Assembly: GCF_008801925.2 (NCBI RefSeq)
Contig: NZ_CP062803.1
Coordinates: forward strand, 4,340,001-4,404,000
Direction: 5' to 3'
Source of the DNA: Cupriavidus basilensis
Lineage (GTDB): Bacteria; Pseudomonadota; Gammaproteobacteria; Burkholderiales; Burkholderiaceae
DNA length: 64,000 nt
In this document: one piece after another, positions 1 through 12,406 of the stretch
Position numbering within the stretch: position 1 is the stretch's first letter
How the letters are laid out: the number at the start of each line of letters is the position of its first letter
Translations under genes and position numbers: made by a program
Notes under the pieces: generated by a model
The model's input: only the letters and a program-made list of their open reading frames with translations
Told to the model about the DNA's origin: nothing
Databases searched by the model: none

Positions 1-364
1 GGGCCGGAGGCAGCGCGGGCAGCATGACTTCGCCAAGGCAGCGGTGGTAATAGCGTGCGGCAAAGCCCGCCAGCGCAATCCAGTGGGCGCCAAGCGGTGG
101 CAGCCAGTCCAGGCGCTGTGCGACAGAACGCAGCTTGTCCGCGGGTACATCGGAGTGCGCGCAACGCGATACCGCTACGCCAACCAGCGTACGGCGGCCG
201 AACGGCACCGTGACCAGTTCGCCGGGCTGGACTTCCGGGCCAGCGAGGTAATCGAAGACATCGTCAGCCGGCGTATCAAGTGCCACCCGCACGACGGCAA
301 GCGGTGCGCCGTCGGTCGGTTCCGCAGCCAGCGCGGCTTGCTCGGGGATCGCCGGTGACGTCAC
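1..364 (-). CDS. priA: Primosomal protein N' (replication restart helicase PriA), N-terminal part
   Basis: PriA reloads the replisome at stalled forks. Only the first 121 codons are present; the gene runs off the left edge. The translated part carries the 3' DNA-end binding domain: a VVRVALDTPADDVFDYL stretch near residue 25, then PGELVTVPFGRRTLVGV, and a YYHRCLGEVMLPALPP stretch at the edge, all typical of PriA N-termini. The start is a GTG at 362-364, chosen because GGGAGG lies about 7 bases upstream and the PriA homology begins soon after. It lies 571 bp downstream of hemE in the same direction, the order expected in Burkholderiales. The helicase and zinc regions are outside the window. 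Confidence 0.88.
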   Translation of the reverse strand, partial: MTSPAIPEQAALAAEPTDGAPLAVVRVALDTPADDVFDYLAGPEVQPGELVTVPFGRRTLVGVAVSRCAHSDVPADKLRSVAQRLDWLPPLGAHWIALAGFAARYYHRCLGEVMLPALPPA

Positions 365-567
365 ACCGTGCCTCCCGGGCCGATCGCCCAGCGCAGCGGT
401 GGGTACGGTCCAGATTGGGGCGAGCAAGCCCAATGCATGTGCAGACCGAGGCTGAGCCGCTTTCCAGACAAACTCAGTGTGCGCTGCAACATCAACTTAA
501 AGTAACGCTTCAAATGTGCCCCTAAGTCGATGATAGATGGCTGGTTTTCCCGGCCCCGGGCAGCGCC

Positions 568-576
568 TGTGGATAA
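568..576 (-). promoter_or_regulatory. DnaA box (perfect)
   Basis: The minus strand reads TTATCCACA, the exact consensus DnaA box. It sits in the gene-free leader of priA, a replication gene. Binding by DnaA is inferred. Confidence 0.55.
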
Positions 577-746
577 CTTTGTTGAAAACTCGTCCGGAGT
601 TCCCGGCAAGCCCCGTAAAACAAGGCTCCCACGGGCATTCCAGCTTGTGCGTGGCCAGATGCAATGCCTTGTAAATCAAGGACTTGGCGATATCCCTCAG
701 ATGAGTTAGGGACTAACCCGCTCTTGCACTGCGGAAAACCCATTGA

Positions 747-755
747 TGTGCATAA
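747..755 (-). promoter_or_regulatory. DnaA box (TTATNCACA type)
   Basis: The minus strand reads TTATGCACA, which fits the relaxed consensus TTATNCACA. It has the same orientation as the box at 568-576. Confidence 0.4.
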
Positions 756-935
756 GTCAAGCCTTGACAAGCGCGAACCAGCACCGAAAGGGCGAAATAT
801 TGCAAAATAGTTTACTTGACAGCGCTTCGGGCAAGCCTCCCCCGGCACCCGCCCGCCCGGCTGCGGCGCGCGAGGCCATCTCGCTGCGCCGCACAGGCGG
901 CACCCCCGGGTGGGAGGGAAGACGTGCACCAGCTG

Positions 936-2027
936 TCACCTTGCCACGGTACGCAGCTGCCGGCTGTAGCGATGCACCTCGTCCACCAGCACCGTCACAT
1001 TCTCGGGCGGGGTGAACTGGGAAATGCCGTGGCCAAGGTTGAAGACGTGTCCGTCGCAGCCGCCGCCGGCCGCATAACTGTCGAGCACGCCACGCACCTG
1101 CTCGCGAATCGCGGCTTCCGGCGCAAACAGCACATTGGGGTCGATATTGCCCTGCAGCGCCACCTTGCCGCCGGTGCGGCGGCGCGCCTGCGTCAAGTTG
1201 ACAGTCCAATCCAGGCCGAGCGCATCGGCACCGATCTCGGTGAGCGCCTCCAGCCACAATCCGCCGCCCTTGGTGAACACGATGGCCGGCACCTGCTCGC
1301 CGTTGTGCTCGCGCTTCAATCCGGCCAGCACCTTGCGCATATAGGCCAGGGAGAACGTCTGGTACATGCCGTCGGCCAGCGTGCCGCCCCAGGTGTCGAA
1401 CAGCATCACGGCTTGTGCGCCTGCCTCGATCTGCGCATTCAGGTAGGCCGACACGGCCTGCGCGTTGATCTCCAGGATGCGGTGCATCAGGTCGGGGCGG
1501 CTGTACATCATGGCCTTGACCGTGCGGAAATCGGAGGAACCCGCACCCTCGACCATGTAGCAGGCCAGCGTCCAGGGGCTGCCCGAGAAGCCGATCAGCG
1601 GCACGCGCTGGCGGCCGTCCTGCACCAGTGCCCGGCGGATCTCGCTGACCGCGTCGAACACGTAGGACAGCGAGGCCATGTCCGGCACCGCCAGCTTCTT
1701 GACGTCGCCTTCGGTGCGCAACGGGTGGGCAAAGCGCGGACCCTCGCCTTGCGCAAACGACAGCCCGAGGCCCATGGCATCGGGCACGGTCAGGATGTCG
1801 GAGAAGAGAATGGCCGCGTCGAGCGGATAGCGCTCGAGGGGCTGCAGCGTAACTTCCGTGGCGTAGGCCGGGTTCTTGGCCAGGCCGAGGAAGCTGCCGG
1901 CGCGAGCACGCGTGGCGTTGTATTCGGGCAGGTACCGCCCCGCCTGACGCATCAGCCACAGCGGGGTGTACTCGGTCGGTTGCCGGCGCAGCGCGCGCAG
2001 GAAGGTATCGTTCTGCAATGCGGTCAT
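936..2027 (-). CDS. hemE: Uroporphyrinogen decarboxylase
   Basis: HemE removes four acetate carboxyls from uroporphyrinogen III to give coproporphyrinogen III in heme synthesis, in the cytoplasm. The first signature [15 protein letters not shown] is at residues 22-36, including the substrate-binding arginines; the catalytic aspartate lies in LFSDILT near residue 77; a GFSGSPWTL stretch and a C-terminal FNLGHGI follow. Length 363 residues is normal. Two ATGs stand in tandem (2031-2033 and 2025-2027); GAGG at 2034-2037 touches the first but is 6 bases from the second, so the second is chosen. The gene lies between an esterase gene and priA on the same strand. Confidence 0.97.
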   Translation of the reverse strand: MTALQNDTFLRALRRQPTEYTPLWLMRQAGRYLPEYNATRARAGSFLGLAKNPAYATEVTLQPLERYPLDAAILFSDILTVPDAMGLGLSFAQGEGPRFAHPLRTEGDVKKLAVPDMASLSYVFDAVSEIRRALVQDGRQRVPLIGFSGSPWTLACYMVEGAGSSDFRTVKAMMYSRPDLMHRILEINAQAVSAYLNAQIEAGAQAVMLFDTWGGTLADGMYQTFSLAYMRKVLAGLKREHNGEQVPAIVFTKGGGLWLEALTEIGADALGLDWTVNLTQARRRTGGKVALQGNIDPNVLFAPEAAIREQVRGVLDSYAAGGGCDGHVFNLGHGISQFTPPENVTVLVDEVHRYSRQLRTVAR

Positions 2028-2080
2028 GGTCATCCTCGTAAGACCGCCATTTTACGGGATGGCCGGCCGCTGCCGGCAGC

Positions 2081-3037
2081 TTAGATATCCTCCGCCAGTT
2101 CCTTGAAGGCCTGCGCGGCGCGGCGCATCCATTCGCGCGCGCGCGGGGCATCGGGCTGCAGGCGGGCAAAGCCGTGCGTCATCCCGCTTGCCTCCAGCGT
2201 GATCACCGGCGCGCCGTAGCGCACCAGGTAGTCGGCGTAGGCCAGGCCGTCGTCGCGCAGCACGTCGTGGGCGGCAACCATCACCACGCTGGCCGGGGGC
2301 AGGTGCTGTGGCGCGGCGCCCATCAGGTGGATGCGCGTGTCTTCGATGGCGGCGCCGGCGGCAAGGCGCTCGGCGCCGATGAATTCCGTCCAGAACCAGG
2401 CCATTTCGTCGCGGGTCAGGCCGGGGCCATCCGCAAAGGCGCGATAGCTTTCGCTGGCCAGGACCGGCGCTGCCACGGGATAGATCAGCAACTGAGCGTC
2501 GACCAGGCCGGGGCGCCCGTGCGCATTGGCCCAGCGCGCGGCCTGCGCGGCCAGGTGCCCGCCCGCACTGTCGCCCGCCACGGCCAGGAAGCCCGTGTCC
2601 AGGCGCAAGCGGGCGCGTTGCTCGGCGAACCACAGCACCGCCTGCAGCGCATCGTCGCACGGTGCGGGGAACGGATGCTCCGGTGCCAGCCGGTAGTCGA
2701 CGCTGGCCACCGCGCAGCCGGTGTCGGCGGCGAGCAGCGCCGCCACGCTGTGATGCGTGTCATGCGATCCCACCACCCAGCCGCCGCCATGGAAATAGAC
2801 GATCAGGCGCGGCTCGGCCACGCCTTCCGGGCGGAACAATCGCGCCGCCAGCGTGCGGCCGGGTAGCGCCAGCTCCATGTCGGTGGACTTGATGCCTTCC
2901 GGGTCGGGCACGACCGAGGTCGCCGCGATCTCGGCGAAGCGCGCGCGACGGCCGGCGGCACCGGCCGGCTCGGGCTGCCCGGCGTAGCGTTCGGAGAGCC
3001 GGCGGTAGTAGTCGAGAAGCTGGGGATCGATGGCCAT
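2081..3037 (-). CDS. Alpha/beta hydrolase, hormone-sensitive lipase (family IV) type esterase
   Basis: A 318-residue cytoplasmic carboxylesterase of the HSL family. The oxyanion-hole motif HGGGW is at residues 83-87, the nucleophile elbow GDSAGG puts the catalytic serine at 157, and the acid and base are probably the Asp in AAHDVLRDDG and the His in GMTHGF near the C-terminus. YRLAPEHPFPA at 115-125 is also typical of this family. The substrate cannot be told from sequence; short acyl esters are usual. It is 53 bp upstream of hemE on the same strand but has no known link to heme synthesis. Confidence 0.88.
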   Translation of the reverse strand: MAIDPQLLDYYRRLSERYAGQPEPAGAAGRRARFAEIAATSVVPDPEGIKSTDMELALPGRTLAARLFRPEGVAEPRLIVYFHGGGWVVGSHDTHHSVAALLAADTGCAVASVDYRLAPEHPFPAPCDDALQAVLWFAEQRARLRLDTGFLAVAGDSAGGHLAAQAARWANAHGRPGLVDAQLLIYPVAAPVLASESYRAFADGPGLTRDEMAWFWTEFIGAERLAAGAAIEDTRIHLMGAAPQHLPPASVVMVAAHDVLRDDGLAYADYLVRYGAPVITLEASGMTHGFARLQPDAPRAREWMRRAAQAFKELAEDI

Positions 3038-3107
3038 GGCTGCTTGGGACTGAATTGAGGCGGGATTGAGGACGGGATTCGGAGCTAGCGTGGCTAGTTT
3101 AGCGGGA

Positions 3108-3539
3108 TCAGGCTGCCTGGCGCATCAGCTCGATCTTGCTGCAGCGGTCCTGCACCGCCAGCAACCCGGCGGCGGTGGCCCGGGCAAACGCCTCATCATT
3201 GACGATGCCGAGCTGCAGCCAGACGCCGCGGGCGCCGATCGCGATGGCATCCTCGACCACTGGCGGCACATCGGCGGCGCGCCGGAAGATATCGACCCAG
3301 TCAATGTGCTGCCCGGACTTGGCCAAGGCCGCGGCGGCATCGGCCAGGCTGGCGTAGCAGGTCTCGCCCAGGATGCGCTCGCCCGCATGGCGCGGATTGA
3401 CGGGAACAATGCAATAGCCATGGCGCTGCAGGTAGGCGGCCACTTCATGGCTAGGCCGGTCCGGGTGTCCGGACAGGCCGGCCACGGCTACCGTCTTCAT
3501 CGCCAGCATGCCGCGAATGGCTGTCTGCATCTCGCTCAC
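3108..3539 (-). CDS. CoA-binding domain protein, YccU family
   Basis: A 143-residue protein that is essentially one Rossmann-like CoA-binding domain. It opens with KTVAVAGLSGHPDRPSHEVAAYL (nucleotide-binding loop at about 15-37), then IVPVNPRHAGERILG and a C-terminal GARGVWLQLGIVNDEA stretch, the usual landmarks of YccU/CoA_binding_2 proteins. Its biochemical role is not established for the family. Its ATG overlaps the stop codon of the upstream DUF3298 gene by 4 bases (ATGA), so the two are translationally coupled. Confidence 0.85.
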   Translation of the reverse strand: MSEMQTAIRGMLAMKTVAVAGLSGHPDRPSHEVAAYLQRHGYCIVPVNPRHAGERILGETCYASLADAAAALAKSGQHIDWVDIFRRAADVPPVVEDAIAIGARGVWLQLGIVNDEAFARATAAGLLAVQDRCSKIELMRQAA

Positions 3540-4651
3540 GTCGATTCCTTCTCAAAGGGTTCCGGGGACTTGTCGCGGCCAGTACCAACCGGGCGGGCAC
3601 AACTGCCCAGCCGCGCGAACGGCACCGCTACCTGGTAGGCGCCCTGCGCAAATGGGCCGACCGCGTAGGGGGCATAGTGCAACACCACGCCACCGCGGTA
3701 CAGGGTAAACGGGACGCGCGATTCCTGCAGCGCTTGTGCGTCAAGCAAGCCACGTGCGGGCTCGGCTGCGCCCTGCCGCTTCAGTGCCGCTTGTAGCTCG
3801 TCATTGAGTTTTTGCAGGCAAGCCTCGCCGGGCTGCAAGAGATCGGCCAGCCCGACCCGGCGATAGACCGGCTGGGCAGTTGGCGCGGATGCCACCGCAC
3901 CCGCCGGGCCATGACGCCGCCACGTGCCACTCACGAAGTCGAGGCTGCCATGCGCGCCACCGCTGTAGCGCCAGGTGGTGCGCAGCAGGCCGACGTTGCC
4001 GGCATCCAGCCGCATTACCTCGATCGCGCTGCGGCACTCCTGTTCGCCTTGGCCGCAGGCGCTGGTACGCAGTGACGTAATGAGGGCATCCACGTTCGGG
4101 CGGCCGGTTTCGGGATAGCGTTCGGTGAGACGTGCGCCAGCCACATTCACGGTGCGCTCGCGATAGATTGCCTTGCGCGTGAGGGTCAATGCCTGGCGGC
4201 GGGTACCGTCGGTATTCATCCATTCCCCACTGACACTCAACCCATCGGAGGAGACGGTGCCCTCGAAACGTGCACCATCGCGGGCTTCGGGATACTCAAC
4301 AGGCGCCTGGCCGGTGGCGCGCTCGCGCACGCTCAGCCGTCCGTCGGATGTCAATTGGCCATCGAGTTGACGCGGCGCGCTGGCAAGCATTGAATCGTAA
4401 CGGGCCGTGCCATCGATCCCGCCCGTGCCCGCACGCGGAAATATCGTCAGCGATACCTGTATGCGGCCGTCGAGCTCGCCTTGCCAGAGCGCACCGGCGG
4501 GGGCTTGCGGCTCAGCCGCGCCAGCGTGTCCAACCGCCATGAAAGACGCGGTCAGCAACGCCGCCAGCCTATGCTGGACAAGGCCTCTCGCGATATTTGC
4601 GGGGGCCTGGGCAAGGCTGTAAAAAGGGGAAAAGGAGAAGGAAAGCGGCAT
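3536..4651 (-). CDS. Exported DUF3298 (RsiV-like) domain protein
   Basis: A 371-residue protein with an N-terminal signal segment (hydrophobic LAALLTASFMAVGHAGA around residues 30-46) that should deliver it to the periplasm. The C-terminal third carries the DUF3298 landmarks: YSGGAHGSLDF near residue 230 and a late FTLYRGGVVLHYAPYAVGPFAQ stretch. The middle has beta-rich repeats resembling lipocalin-like sequence. DUF3298 is found in anti-sigma factor RsiV and in many secreted proteins of unknown role. It is the first gene of a two-gene unit with the CoA-binding protein. Function is not known. Confidence 0.72.
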   Translation of the reverse strand: MPLSFSFSPFYSLAQAPANIARGLVQHRLAALLTASFMAVGHAGAAEPQAPAGALWQGELDGRIQVSLTIFPRAGTGGIDGTARYDSMLASAPRQLDGQLTSDGRLSVRERATGQAPVEYPEARDGARFEGTVSSDGLSVSGEWMNTDGTRRQALTLTRKAIYRERTVNVAGARLTERYPETGRPNVDALITSLRTSACGQGEQECRSAIEVMRLDAGNVGLLRTTWRYSGGAHGSLDFVSGTWRRHGPAGAVASAPTAQPVYRRVGLADLLQPGEACLQKLNDELQAALKRQGAAEPARGLLDAQALQESRVPFTLYRGGVVLHYAPYAVGPFAQGAYQVAVPFARLGSCARPVGTGRDKSPEPFEKEST

Positions 4652-4969
4652 GGCAGTGGAGCGCCGGACCGCATGGCGGATGGCAGGATCAGCGAAAGCT
4701 ATCGGACCCGCGCCGCGTGGTGATGTTCCCGCCGCCTGACAGCGAGTGCGATGGCACGTGGTCTAGCATGCCCATTTATGCCTATTTAGACGCTTATTTG
4801 GTTACCGCGCTTTCAACTTCTTGCAAACCGATACATTTTGTTACTGCCATCCCCAAAAGTTTCCCCCACAATGCTTCAACACAATCAGTTTTTGTGAAAG
4901 GCGGTCCCTCCCCCAAACAGAAAGGGAGGGCGTCATGGAAGAAAGCCTAAGGAAGCATTCCCACCCAGA
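4652..4969. other. Gene-free upstream region of the DUF3298 gene
   Basis: No supported reading frame. The part around 4770-4900 is AT-rich for this genome and may contain the minus-strand promoter of the DUF3298 unit, though no good -35/-10 pair stands out. A hairpin with arms CCCTCCC and GGGAGGG lies at about 4906-4930 and is not followed by a T-run. Confidence 0.4.
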
Positions 4970-4998
4970 TTGACCGGATCGCAGGCGATGCCTGTGAT
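4970..4998 (+). promoter_or_regulatory. Candidate sigma-70 promoter of a small RNA
   Basis: TTGACC (4970-4975), a 17-bp spacer and TGTGAT (4993-4998) form a fair -35/-10 pair on the + strand. A start near 5005 would begin a transcript that ends at the intrinsic terminator at 5176-5210. Confidence 0.35.
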
Positions 4999-5004
4999 CG
5001 GTGT

Positions 5005-5210
5005 ACCAGGTTGAGATGATGTTGGCGCTTGCCGGTTCCGGCTGGTTGGATCGTCTGAATGCGATCAATACCGCCTGACCGAGTGCTGGACCACCAAGAT
5101 TGTGGTTGGCGCCTGTTGGTTGACCTGGACCTTACCCGTTCCTTCGAATTGACCCCTCGAAGGGATTTTCCCGTCCGCGCGGAGCCTCCCCGGCCCGCGC
5201 GCTTTTTTTT
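5005..5210 (+). ncRNA. Candidate small structured RNA, about 200 nt
   Basis: No + strand gene lies upstream, yet the + strand has a strong intrinsic terminator here, so a + strand transcript must start within the preceding gene-free stretch. A promoter-like pair at 4970-4998 predicts a start near 5005. The 5' end (CCAGGT at 5006-5011) can pair with ACCTGG at 5123-5128, closing a long imperfect stem, and a smaller hairpin ACCAC/GTGGT lies at about 5089-5105. Size and closing stem recall regulatory RNAs such as 6S RNA, but I cannot assign a family. No convincing peptide is encoded on either strand. Confidence 0.42.
5176..5210 (+). terminator. Intrinsic terminator, + strand
   Basis: A 7-bp all-GC stem (CGCGCGG at 5176-5182 with CCGCGCG at 5195-5201), extendable by GCC/GGC in the loop, is followed by eight T residues (5203-5210). 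It faces the atp operon and ends a + strand transcript. Confidence 0.75.
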
Positions 5211-5241
5211 GTCCTGAGCCGACAGAATAGTCGTTGGCATG

Positions 5242-5274
5242 AAAAAAAGGCAGCCTCGCAGCTGCCTTTTTTTT
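5242..5274 (-). terminator. Terminator of the atp operon
   Basis: Read on the minus strand, an A-run, a GGCAGC/GCTGCC stem with a short loop and a T-run follow atpC by about 45 bp. The symmetric A/T tracts make it bidirectional in principle. Confidence 0.88.
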
Positions 5275-5317
5275 CACCGCCGCCAAAAAAACAACAGCTG
5301 CGGCGGCCCTGCTTTTC

Positions 5318-5734
5318 TTACCGTTTCCGGCGCAGGCGCGCGATGGCAGCCAGCTGTGCTGCTGCCACGGCAAGCTCGCTCTGGGCACGTGCCAGGTCGA
5401 GATCGCTGCTCTGGTTCTGCATCAGCTCCTCGGCGGCGCGCTTGGCTTCCTGCGCCTTGGCTTCGTCGAGATCGCTGCCGCGGATAGCGGTGTCTGCCAG
5501 CACGGTGACGTGCTTGGGCTGGACTTCGAGAATCCCGCCGGCCACGAACACGAACTCTTCGCTACCGTCTTCCTTCTCGATGCGCACCGCGCCCGGCTGG
5601 ATACGCGTAATCAGCGGCGTATGGCCCGGCAGGATACCCAACTCGCCCGACTCGCCCGGCAGTGCCACGAACTTCGCCTGACCGGAGAAGATCGACGATT
5701 CGGCGCTGACGACGTCTACAAGAATGGTTGCCAT
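5318..5734 (-). CDS. atpC: ATP synthase F1 subunit epsilon
   Basis: Epsilon is part of the central stalk and inhibits ATP hydrolysis. The 138-residue product starts [18 protein letters not shown], has [19 protein letters not shown] (about 26-44) as the beta-sandwich signature, and ends in a helical Ala/Arg-rich region that forms the regulatory C-terminal arm. The start at 5734 matches the family N-terminus; upstream in-frame ATGs add unrelated sequence. It is the last gene of the atp operon, 141 bp after atpD, followed by an intrinsic terminator. Confidence 0.97.
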   Translation of the reverse strand: MATILVDVVSAESSIFSGQAKFVALPGESGELGILPGHTPLITRIQPGAVRIEKEDGSEEFVFVAGGILEVQPKHVTVLADTAIRGSDLDEAKAQEAKRAAEELMQNQSSDLDLARAQSELAVAAAQLAAIARLRRKR

Positions 5735-5875
5735 GTGAATTCCTTTAGTCCCTGAAAGCTTCGGCTTCCCGTTGCCAGGAAGCAAGTATTTCGCTGCCGG
5801 GCAGAGCGCGGCCGCCCCGGACATTGCTGTCCGTGGCTAGGCCGCCACTACGGCGCTGGCAGCGAAAGACGCCGC

Positions 5876-7312
<1,437 letters not shown>

Positions 7313-8188
7313 TTAGACGGCTGCGGCACCGCTGACGATTTCCGACAGTTCCTTGGTAATCGCTGCCTGACGGGTCTTGTTGTAGACCAGTTGCAGTTCG
7401 CCGATCACGTTCTTGGCATTGTCGGATGCCGCCTTCATGGCCACCATGCGCGCCGATTGCTCGGACGCCATGTTTTCGGCCACGGCCTGGTACACCAGCG
7501 CTTCGACGTAGCGGACCAACAGTTCTTCCACTACGGTCTGTGCGTCGGGCTCGTAGATGTAATCCCACGAGTAGGCGCGCTTTTCATCTTCGGTCTGGGC
7601 AAACTTGTCGGCGGGGAGCGGCAGCAGCTGCTCCACCATCGGCTCCTGCTTCATCGTATTGATGAACTTGGTGTAAGCCAGGTACACAGCATCGATTTCA
7701 CCATTGGTGAAGGCGTCGAGCTGGACCTTGATGGCACCGATCAGTTTTTCCAGATGCGGGGTGTCACCGAGGTGCACCACGTGCGAGAGCACCTTGGCGC
7801 CGATGCGGCCCATGAACTGCAAGCCCTTGGAACCAATGGCGGTGCTCTGCACCTCCACGCCGCGGCTTTGCAGCTCACGCAGCTCATTGGTTACCGCACG
7901 CAGCACGTTCGTGTTCATGCCGCCGCACAGCCCCTTGTCCGTCGTTACCACGATCATGCCGGCGCGCTTGATGTCGCGTGCCACCATGAAGGGGTGCTTG
8001 AACTCGGGGTTGGCCGCAGCCAGGTGCGCCGCGATATTGCGCACTTTCTCAGCATAGGGACGGGCGTTGCGCATCCGTTCCTGCGCCTTGCGCATCTTGG
8101 ACGCGGCGACCATCTCCATCGCCTTGGTGATCTTGCGCGTGTTTTGCACGCTCTTGATCTTGGTTCGAATTTCTTTCGTTCCGGCCAT
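7313..8188 (-). CDS. atpG: ATP synthase F1 subunit gamma
   Basis: Gamma is the rotating central shaft of F1. The 291-residue protein starts [27 protein letters not shown], the conserved N-terminal helix, and ends with the coiled-coil C-terminal helix including [22 protein letters not shown] near residue 88 is the usual central motif. It lies 33 bp upstream of atpD and 74 bp downstream of atpA. Confidence 0.98.
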   Translation of the reverse strand: MAGTKEIRTKIKSVQNTRKITKAMEMVAASKMRKAQERMRNARPYAEKVRNIAAHLAAANPEFKHPFMVARDIKRAGMIVVTTDKGLCGGMNTNVLRAVTNELRELQSRGVEVQSTAIGSKGLQFMGRIGAKVLSHVVHLGDTPHLEKLIGAIKVQLDAFTNGEIDAVYLAYTKFINTMKQEPMVEQLLPLPADKFAQTEDEKRAYSWDYIYEPDAQTVVEELLVRYVEALVYQAVAENMASEQSARMVAMKAASDNAKNVIGELQLVYNKTRQAAITKELSEIVSGAAAV

Positions 8189-8262
8189 ATCTTCCTCTCC
8201 ATTCGTGCCGCACCGGCACCGTCATGGCAACGGTGCCGGCGCAGTTTCGTGGAATTGCGCGG

Positions 8263-9804
8263 TTAGAACGCGGCGGACTTCTTGAAATCCTCGATCGCGG
8301 CACGCAGGGTGGCTTCGTCTTCCTTCGACAGATCCTTGGAATCTTCGATGCGGTTGACGAGGTCGGCGTACTTGGTCTTCAGATGGTCGTGCAGGCCCTT
8401 CTCGAACGGGAGAATGTCCTTCACTTCCACGTTGTCGAGGAAGCCGTTGTTGGCTGCGTACAGCGACGCGGCCAGCTGCCACACCTGCAGCGGCAGGTAT
8501 TGAGCCTGCTTGAGCAGTTCCGTCACGCGGCGGCCGCGCTCCAGCTGCTTGCGGGTGGCATCGTCCAGGTCGGAAGCGAACTGCGCGAACGCAGCCAGTT
8601 CACGGTACTGGGCCAGGTCGGTACGGATACCGCCGGACAGCTTCTTGACGACCTTGGTCTGGGCGGCACCACCAACGCGCGACACCGAGATACCGGCGTT
8701 GATTGCGGGGCGCACACCTGCGTTGAACAGGTCGGTTTCCAGGAAGATCTGGCCGTCGGTGATCGAGATCACGTTGGTCGGCACGAAAGCGGACACGTCG
8801 CCAGCTTGCGTTTCGATCACGGGCAGCGCGGTCAGCGAGCCGGTCTTGCCGGTCACTGCGCCCTTGGTGAACTTCTCGACGTAGTCGGCGTTCACGCGGG
8901 CTGCGCGCTCGAGCAGACGCGAGTGCAGGTAGAACACGTCGCCAGGGTAAGCTTCGCGGCCCGGCGGGCGGCGCAGCAGCAGCGACACCTGGCGGTAGGC
9001 CCAGGCTTGCTTGGTCAGGTCGTCATAAACGATCAGCGCGTCTTCGCCGCGGTCGCGGAAGTACTCGCCCATCGTGCAACCAGCGTAGGCAGCCAGGTAC
9101 TGCATGGCGGCGGAGTCCGAAGCCGTAGCAGCAACGACGATGGTGTATTCCATCGCGCCCAGTTCTTCGAGCTTGCGCACCACGTTGTTCACGGTCGAAG
9201 CCTTCTGACCGATTGCGACGTAGACGCAGAAAACGCCCTTGCCCTTCTGGTTGATGATCGCGTCGACAGCAACGGCGGTCTTGCCGGTCTGGCGGTCGCC
9301 AATGATCAGCTCGCGCTGGCCACGGCCAATCGGCACCATCGCGTCGATCGACTTCAGGCCGGTCTGCACCGGCTGGCTGACCGACTGACGTGCGATCACG
9401 CCAGGGGCAACCTTTTCGATCACATCGGTTTCTTTGGCGTTGATCGGGCCTTTGCCATCGATCGGCTGACCCAGCGTGTTGACCACGCGGCCCAGCAGTT
9501 CCTTGCCAACCGGCACTTCCAGAATGCGGCCGGTGCACTTGACCGGGTCGCCTTCGGAAATGTGTTCGTAGTCGCCCAGCACCACGGCGCCGACAGAGTC
9601 GCGCTCGAGGTTCAGTGCCAGACCGAACGTGTTACCGGGGAATTCCAGCATCTCGCCCTGCATCACGCCAGACAGGCCGTGCACGCGGCAGATACCATCG
9701 GTCACGGAAATCACCGTGCCGGTGTTGCGCACTTCAGCGTCGGCGCCAAGACCCGAGATGCGGGACTTGATCAGCTCGCTGATTTCTGAGGGGTTCAGTT
9801 GCAT
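8263..9804 (-). CDS. atpA: ATP synthase F1 subunit alpha
   Basis: The non-catalytic nucleotide-binding subunit of the F1 hexamer. Walker A GDRQTGKT is at residues 169-176, and the C-terminal region has the alpha signature [17 protein letters not shown]. The start ATG at 9802-9804 is preceded by AGGAG with 7-base spacing; a GTG one codon upstream is in frame but too close to the Shine-Dalgarno. 513 residues is the normal length. Fifth gene of the operon from the atpI end if atpI is not counted (atpB, E, F, H, A). Confidence 0.98.
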   Translation of the reverse strand: MQLNPSEISELIKSRISGLGADAEVRNTGTVISVTDGICRVHGLSGVMQGEMLEFPGNTFGLALNLERDSVGAVVLGDYEHISEGDPVKCTGRILEVPVGKELLGRVVNTLGQPIDGKGPINAKETDVIEKVAPGVIARQSVSQPVQTGLKSIDAMVPIGRGQRELIIGDRQTGKTAVAVDAIINQKGKGVFCVYVAIGQKASTVNNVVRKLEELGAMEYTIVVAATASDSAAMQYLAAYAGCTMGEYFRDRGEDALIVYDDLTKQAWAYRQVSLLLRRPPGREAYPGDVFYLHSRLLERAARVNADYVEKFTKGAVTGKTGSLTALPVIETQAGDVSAFVPTNVISITDGQIFLETDLFNAGVRPAINAGISVSRVGGAAQTKVVKKLSGGIRTDLAQYRELAAFAQFASDLDDATRKQLERGRRVTELLKQAQYLPLQVWQLAASLYAANNGFLDNVEVKDILPFEKGLHDHLKTKYADLVNRIEDSKDLSKEDEATLRAAIEDFKKSAAF

Positions 9805-9853
9805 CACAATGCTCCTAATTCTTCAATCCGTCGGCTGGTGCGCTTCTCGCGCA

Positions 9854-10393
9854 TCATGCGGTCAGCGCCACTTGCATTGCTGCCAGGCGCGCACGCACGG
9901 AGGTGTCGAGCACTTCGTCGCCGACCTTGACGCGCACGCCGCCAATCAGCGACGGGTCCACCGCAACCGAGGGCTGCAGCTTGCGGCCGAACTTGCGTTC
10001 GAGCGCGGCGACGAGGTCGGTCAGGCTTGCGCCCTCAAGGGGGAAGGCACTCGTGATCTCGACATCAGCCGACCCTTCACGGTCGTTCTTGAGCGCATGG
10101 AACTGCTCGGCGATTTCCGGCAATACCGACAGGCGGTGGTTATCCACCAGCAGGCTGACGAAGCGCTTGGCTTCGTCGTTGACCGGAGACTTCAGGGCCG
10201 ACAGGAACAGTGCGCTCAGCTTGTCGCCGTGCACGTTCGGATCGCCAGCCACCGCCTTCATGTCGGGATTGGCGGCAACTTGCCCCATTTCCGACACCAG
10301 CTCGGACCATGCATCCAGATTGCCGCTCGATTCGGTCGCGACGCGGAACAGCGCCTCGGCGTAGGGACGGGCAATGGTTGCGGTTTCAGCCAT
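9854..10393 (-). CDS. atpH: ATP synthase F1 subunit delta
   Basis: Delta (OSCP equivalent) ties the peripheral stalk to the top of F1. The 179-residue product begins [19 protein letters not shown], the conserved N-terminal helix, and ends with [18 protein letters not shown] ahead of the final helix, the family signature. Two bases separate it from the atpF stop codon, consistent with coupled translation. Confidence 0.97.
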   Translation of the reverse strand: MAETATIARPYAEALFRVATESSGNLDAWSELVSEMGQVAANPDMKAVAGDPNVHGDKLSALFLSALKSPVNDEAKRFVSLLVDNHRLSVLPEIAEQFHALKNDREGSADVEITSAFPLEGASLTDLVAALERKFGRKLQPSVAVDPSLIGGVRVKVGDEVLDTSVRARLAAMQVALTA

Positions 10394-10395
10394 GA

Positions 10396-10866
10396 TTAGA
10401 GCTCAGCCTTGAGTTGATTGAGCAGATCCGCGTGGACCTGCGCGTTCACTTCGCGCTTGAGGATCTGCTCGGCACCCTTGACGGCCAGCACGGCGACCTG
10501 GTCGCGCAATTGCTCGCGCGCGCGGGTAACTTGCTGTTCGGCTTCGGCCTTGGCCTGGGCAATGATGCGTGCGGCTTCTGCCTGGGCGTTTTGCTTGATC
10601 TCGTCAGCGGTCAGCTGAGCGCGCTTCTCGGCGTCAGCGACGCGTTGAGCGCCTTCGGTGCGGGCTTCGGCCAGGGCCTGGTCCACACGCTTGTTGGCGA
10701 GTTCGAGCTCAGCCTTGCCTTTTTCAGCGGCGGCGAGGCCATCGGCGATCTTCTTTGCGCGTTCGTCGAGCGCCTTCACCAGCGGCGGCCAAATGAATTT
10801 GGCAACTACCCACCACAGGATGAAGAACACGACCATCTGCGCAAAAAACGTTGCGTTCAGATTCAT
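10396..10866 (-). CDS. atpF: ATP synthase Fo subunit b
   Basis: Subunit b forms the peripheral stalk. The 156-residue protein has a single N-terminal membrane helix ([20 protein letters not shown] and on to about residue 25) and then a long charged, Ala/Glu/Arg-rich helix running to the C-terminus, the coiled-coil dimer that reaches F1. Length and architecture match the b family. It lies between atpE and atpH. Confidence 0.97.
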   Translation of the reverse strand: MNLNATFFAQMVVFFILWWVVAKFIWPPLVKALDERAKKIADGLAAAEKGKAELELANKRVDQALAEARTEGAQRVADAEKRAQLTADEIKQNAQAEAARIIAQAKAEAEQQVTRAREQLRDQVAVLAVKGAEQILKREVNAQVHADLLNQLKAEL

Positions 10867-10965
10867 GGTGTGTTCCTTTCGGTAATCAAACTACAGATAA
10901 ATGCGCAAGGGCGGCCAGGCTAAGTGGCCCGCGCCGCCCGTCAGCATCATGCAGACCGAAAAGAA

Positions 10966-11289
<324 letters not shown>

Positions 11290-11294
11290 TTAAA

Positions 11295-12269
<975 letters not shown>

Positions 12270-12406
12270 TTATCCACGCCGCGCTTCACTGTTGTGACGC
12301 GCCACGCAAAAACATCTTGATATTCTGTTTTCGTGCCCCACTTCGACGAGAAGCACACTTATCCGACCTACCGCGCCTGGCCGGCCTACCAGCCTGGGGC
12401 GCAACC

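Larger units (their letters stand above)
365..935. other. Gene-free stretch between hemE and priA with DnaA-box 9-mers
   Basis: No credible reading frame covers these 571 bp. It is AT-richer than its surroundings between about 640 and 830. It holds two 9-mers that match the DnaA-box consensus TTATNCACA on the minus strand, about 180 bp apart and in the same orientation. The priA ribosome binding site lies at its left end. No clear terminator for hemE was found. Confidence 0.6.

Noticed and set aside
757..2169. 470-residue frame overlapping hemE on the same strand
   Set aside because: Different frame from hemE, Arg/Ala-rich, no family features; hemE is unambiguous.
4947..5240. 97-codon minus-strand frame over the small-RNA candidate
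   Set aside because: Ser/Arg-rich with no family features, and it runs through the hairpins and both terminator areas.
8224..9789. 521-residue open frame opposite atpA
   Set aside because: It mirrors atpA, a certain gene; long antisense frames are common at high GC. Composition (His/Gln/Arg-rich) is not protein-like.
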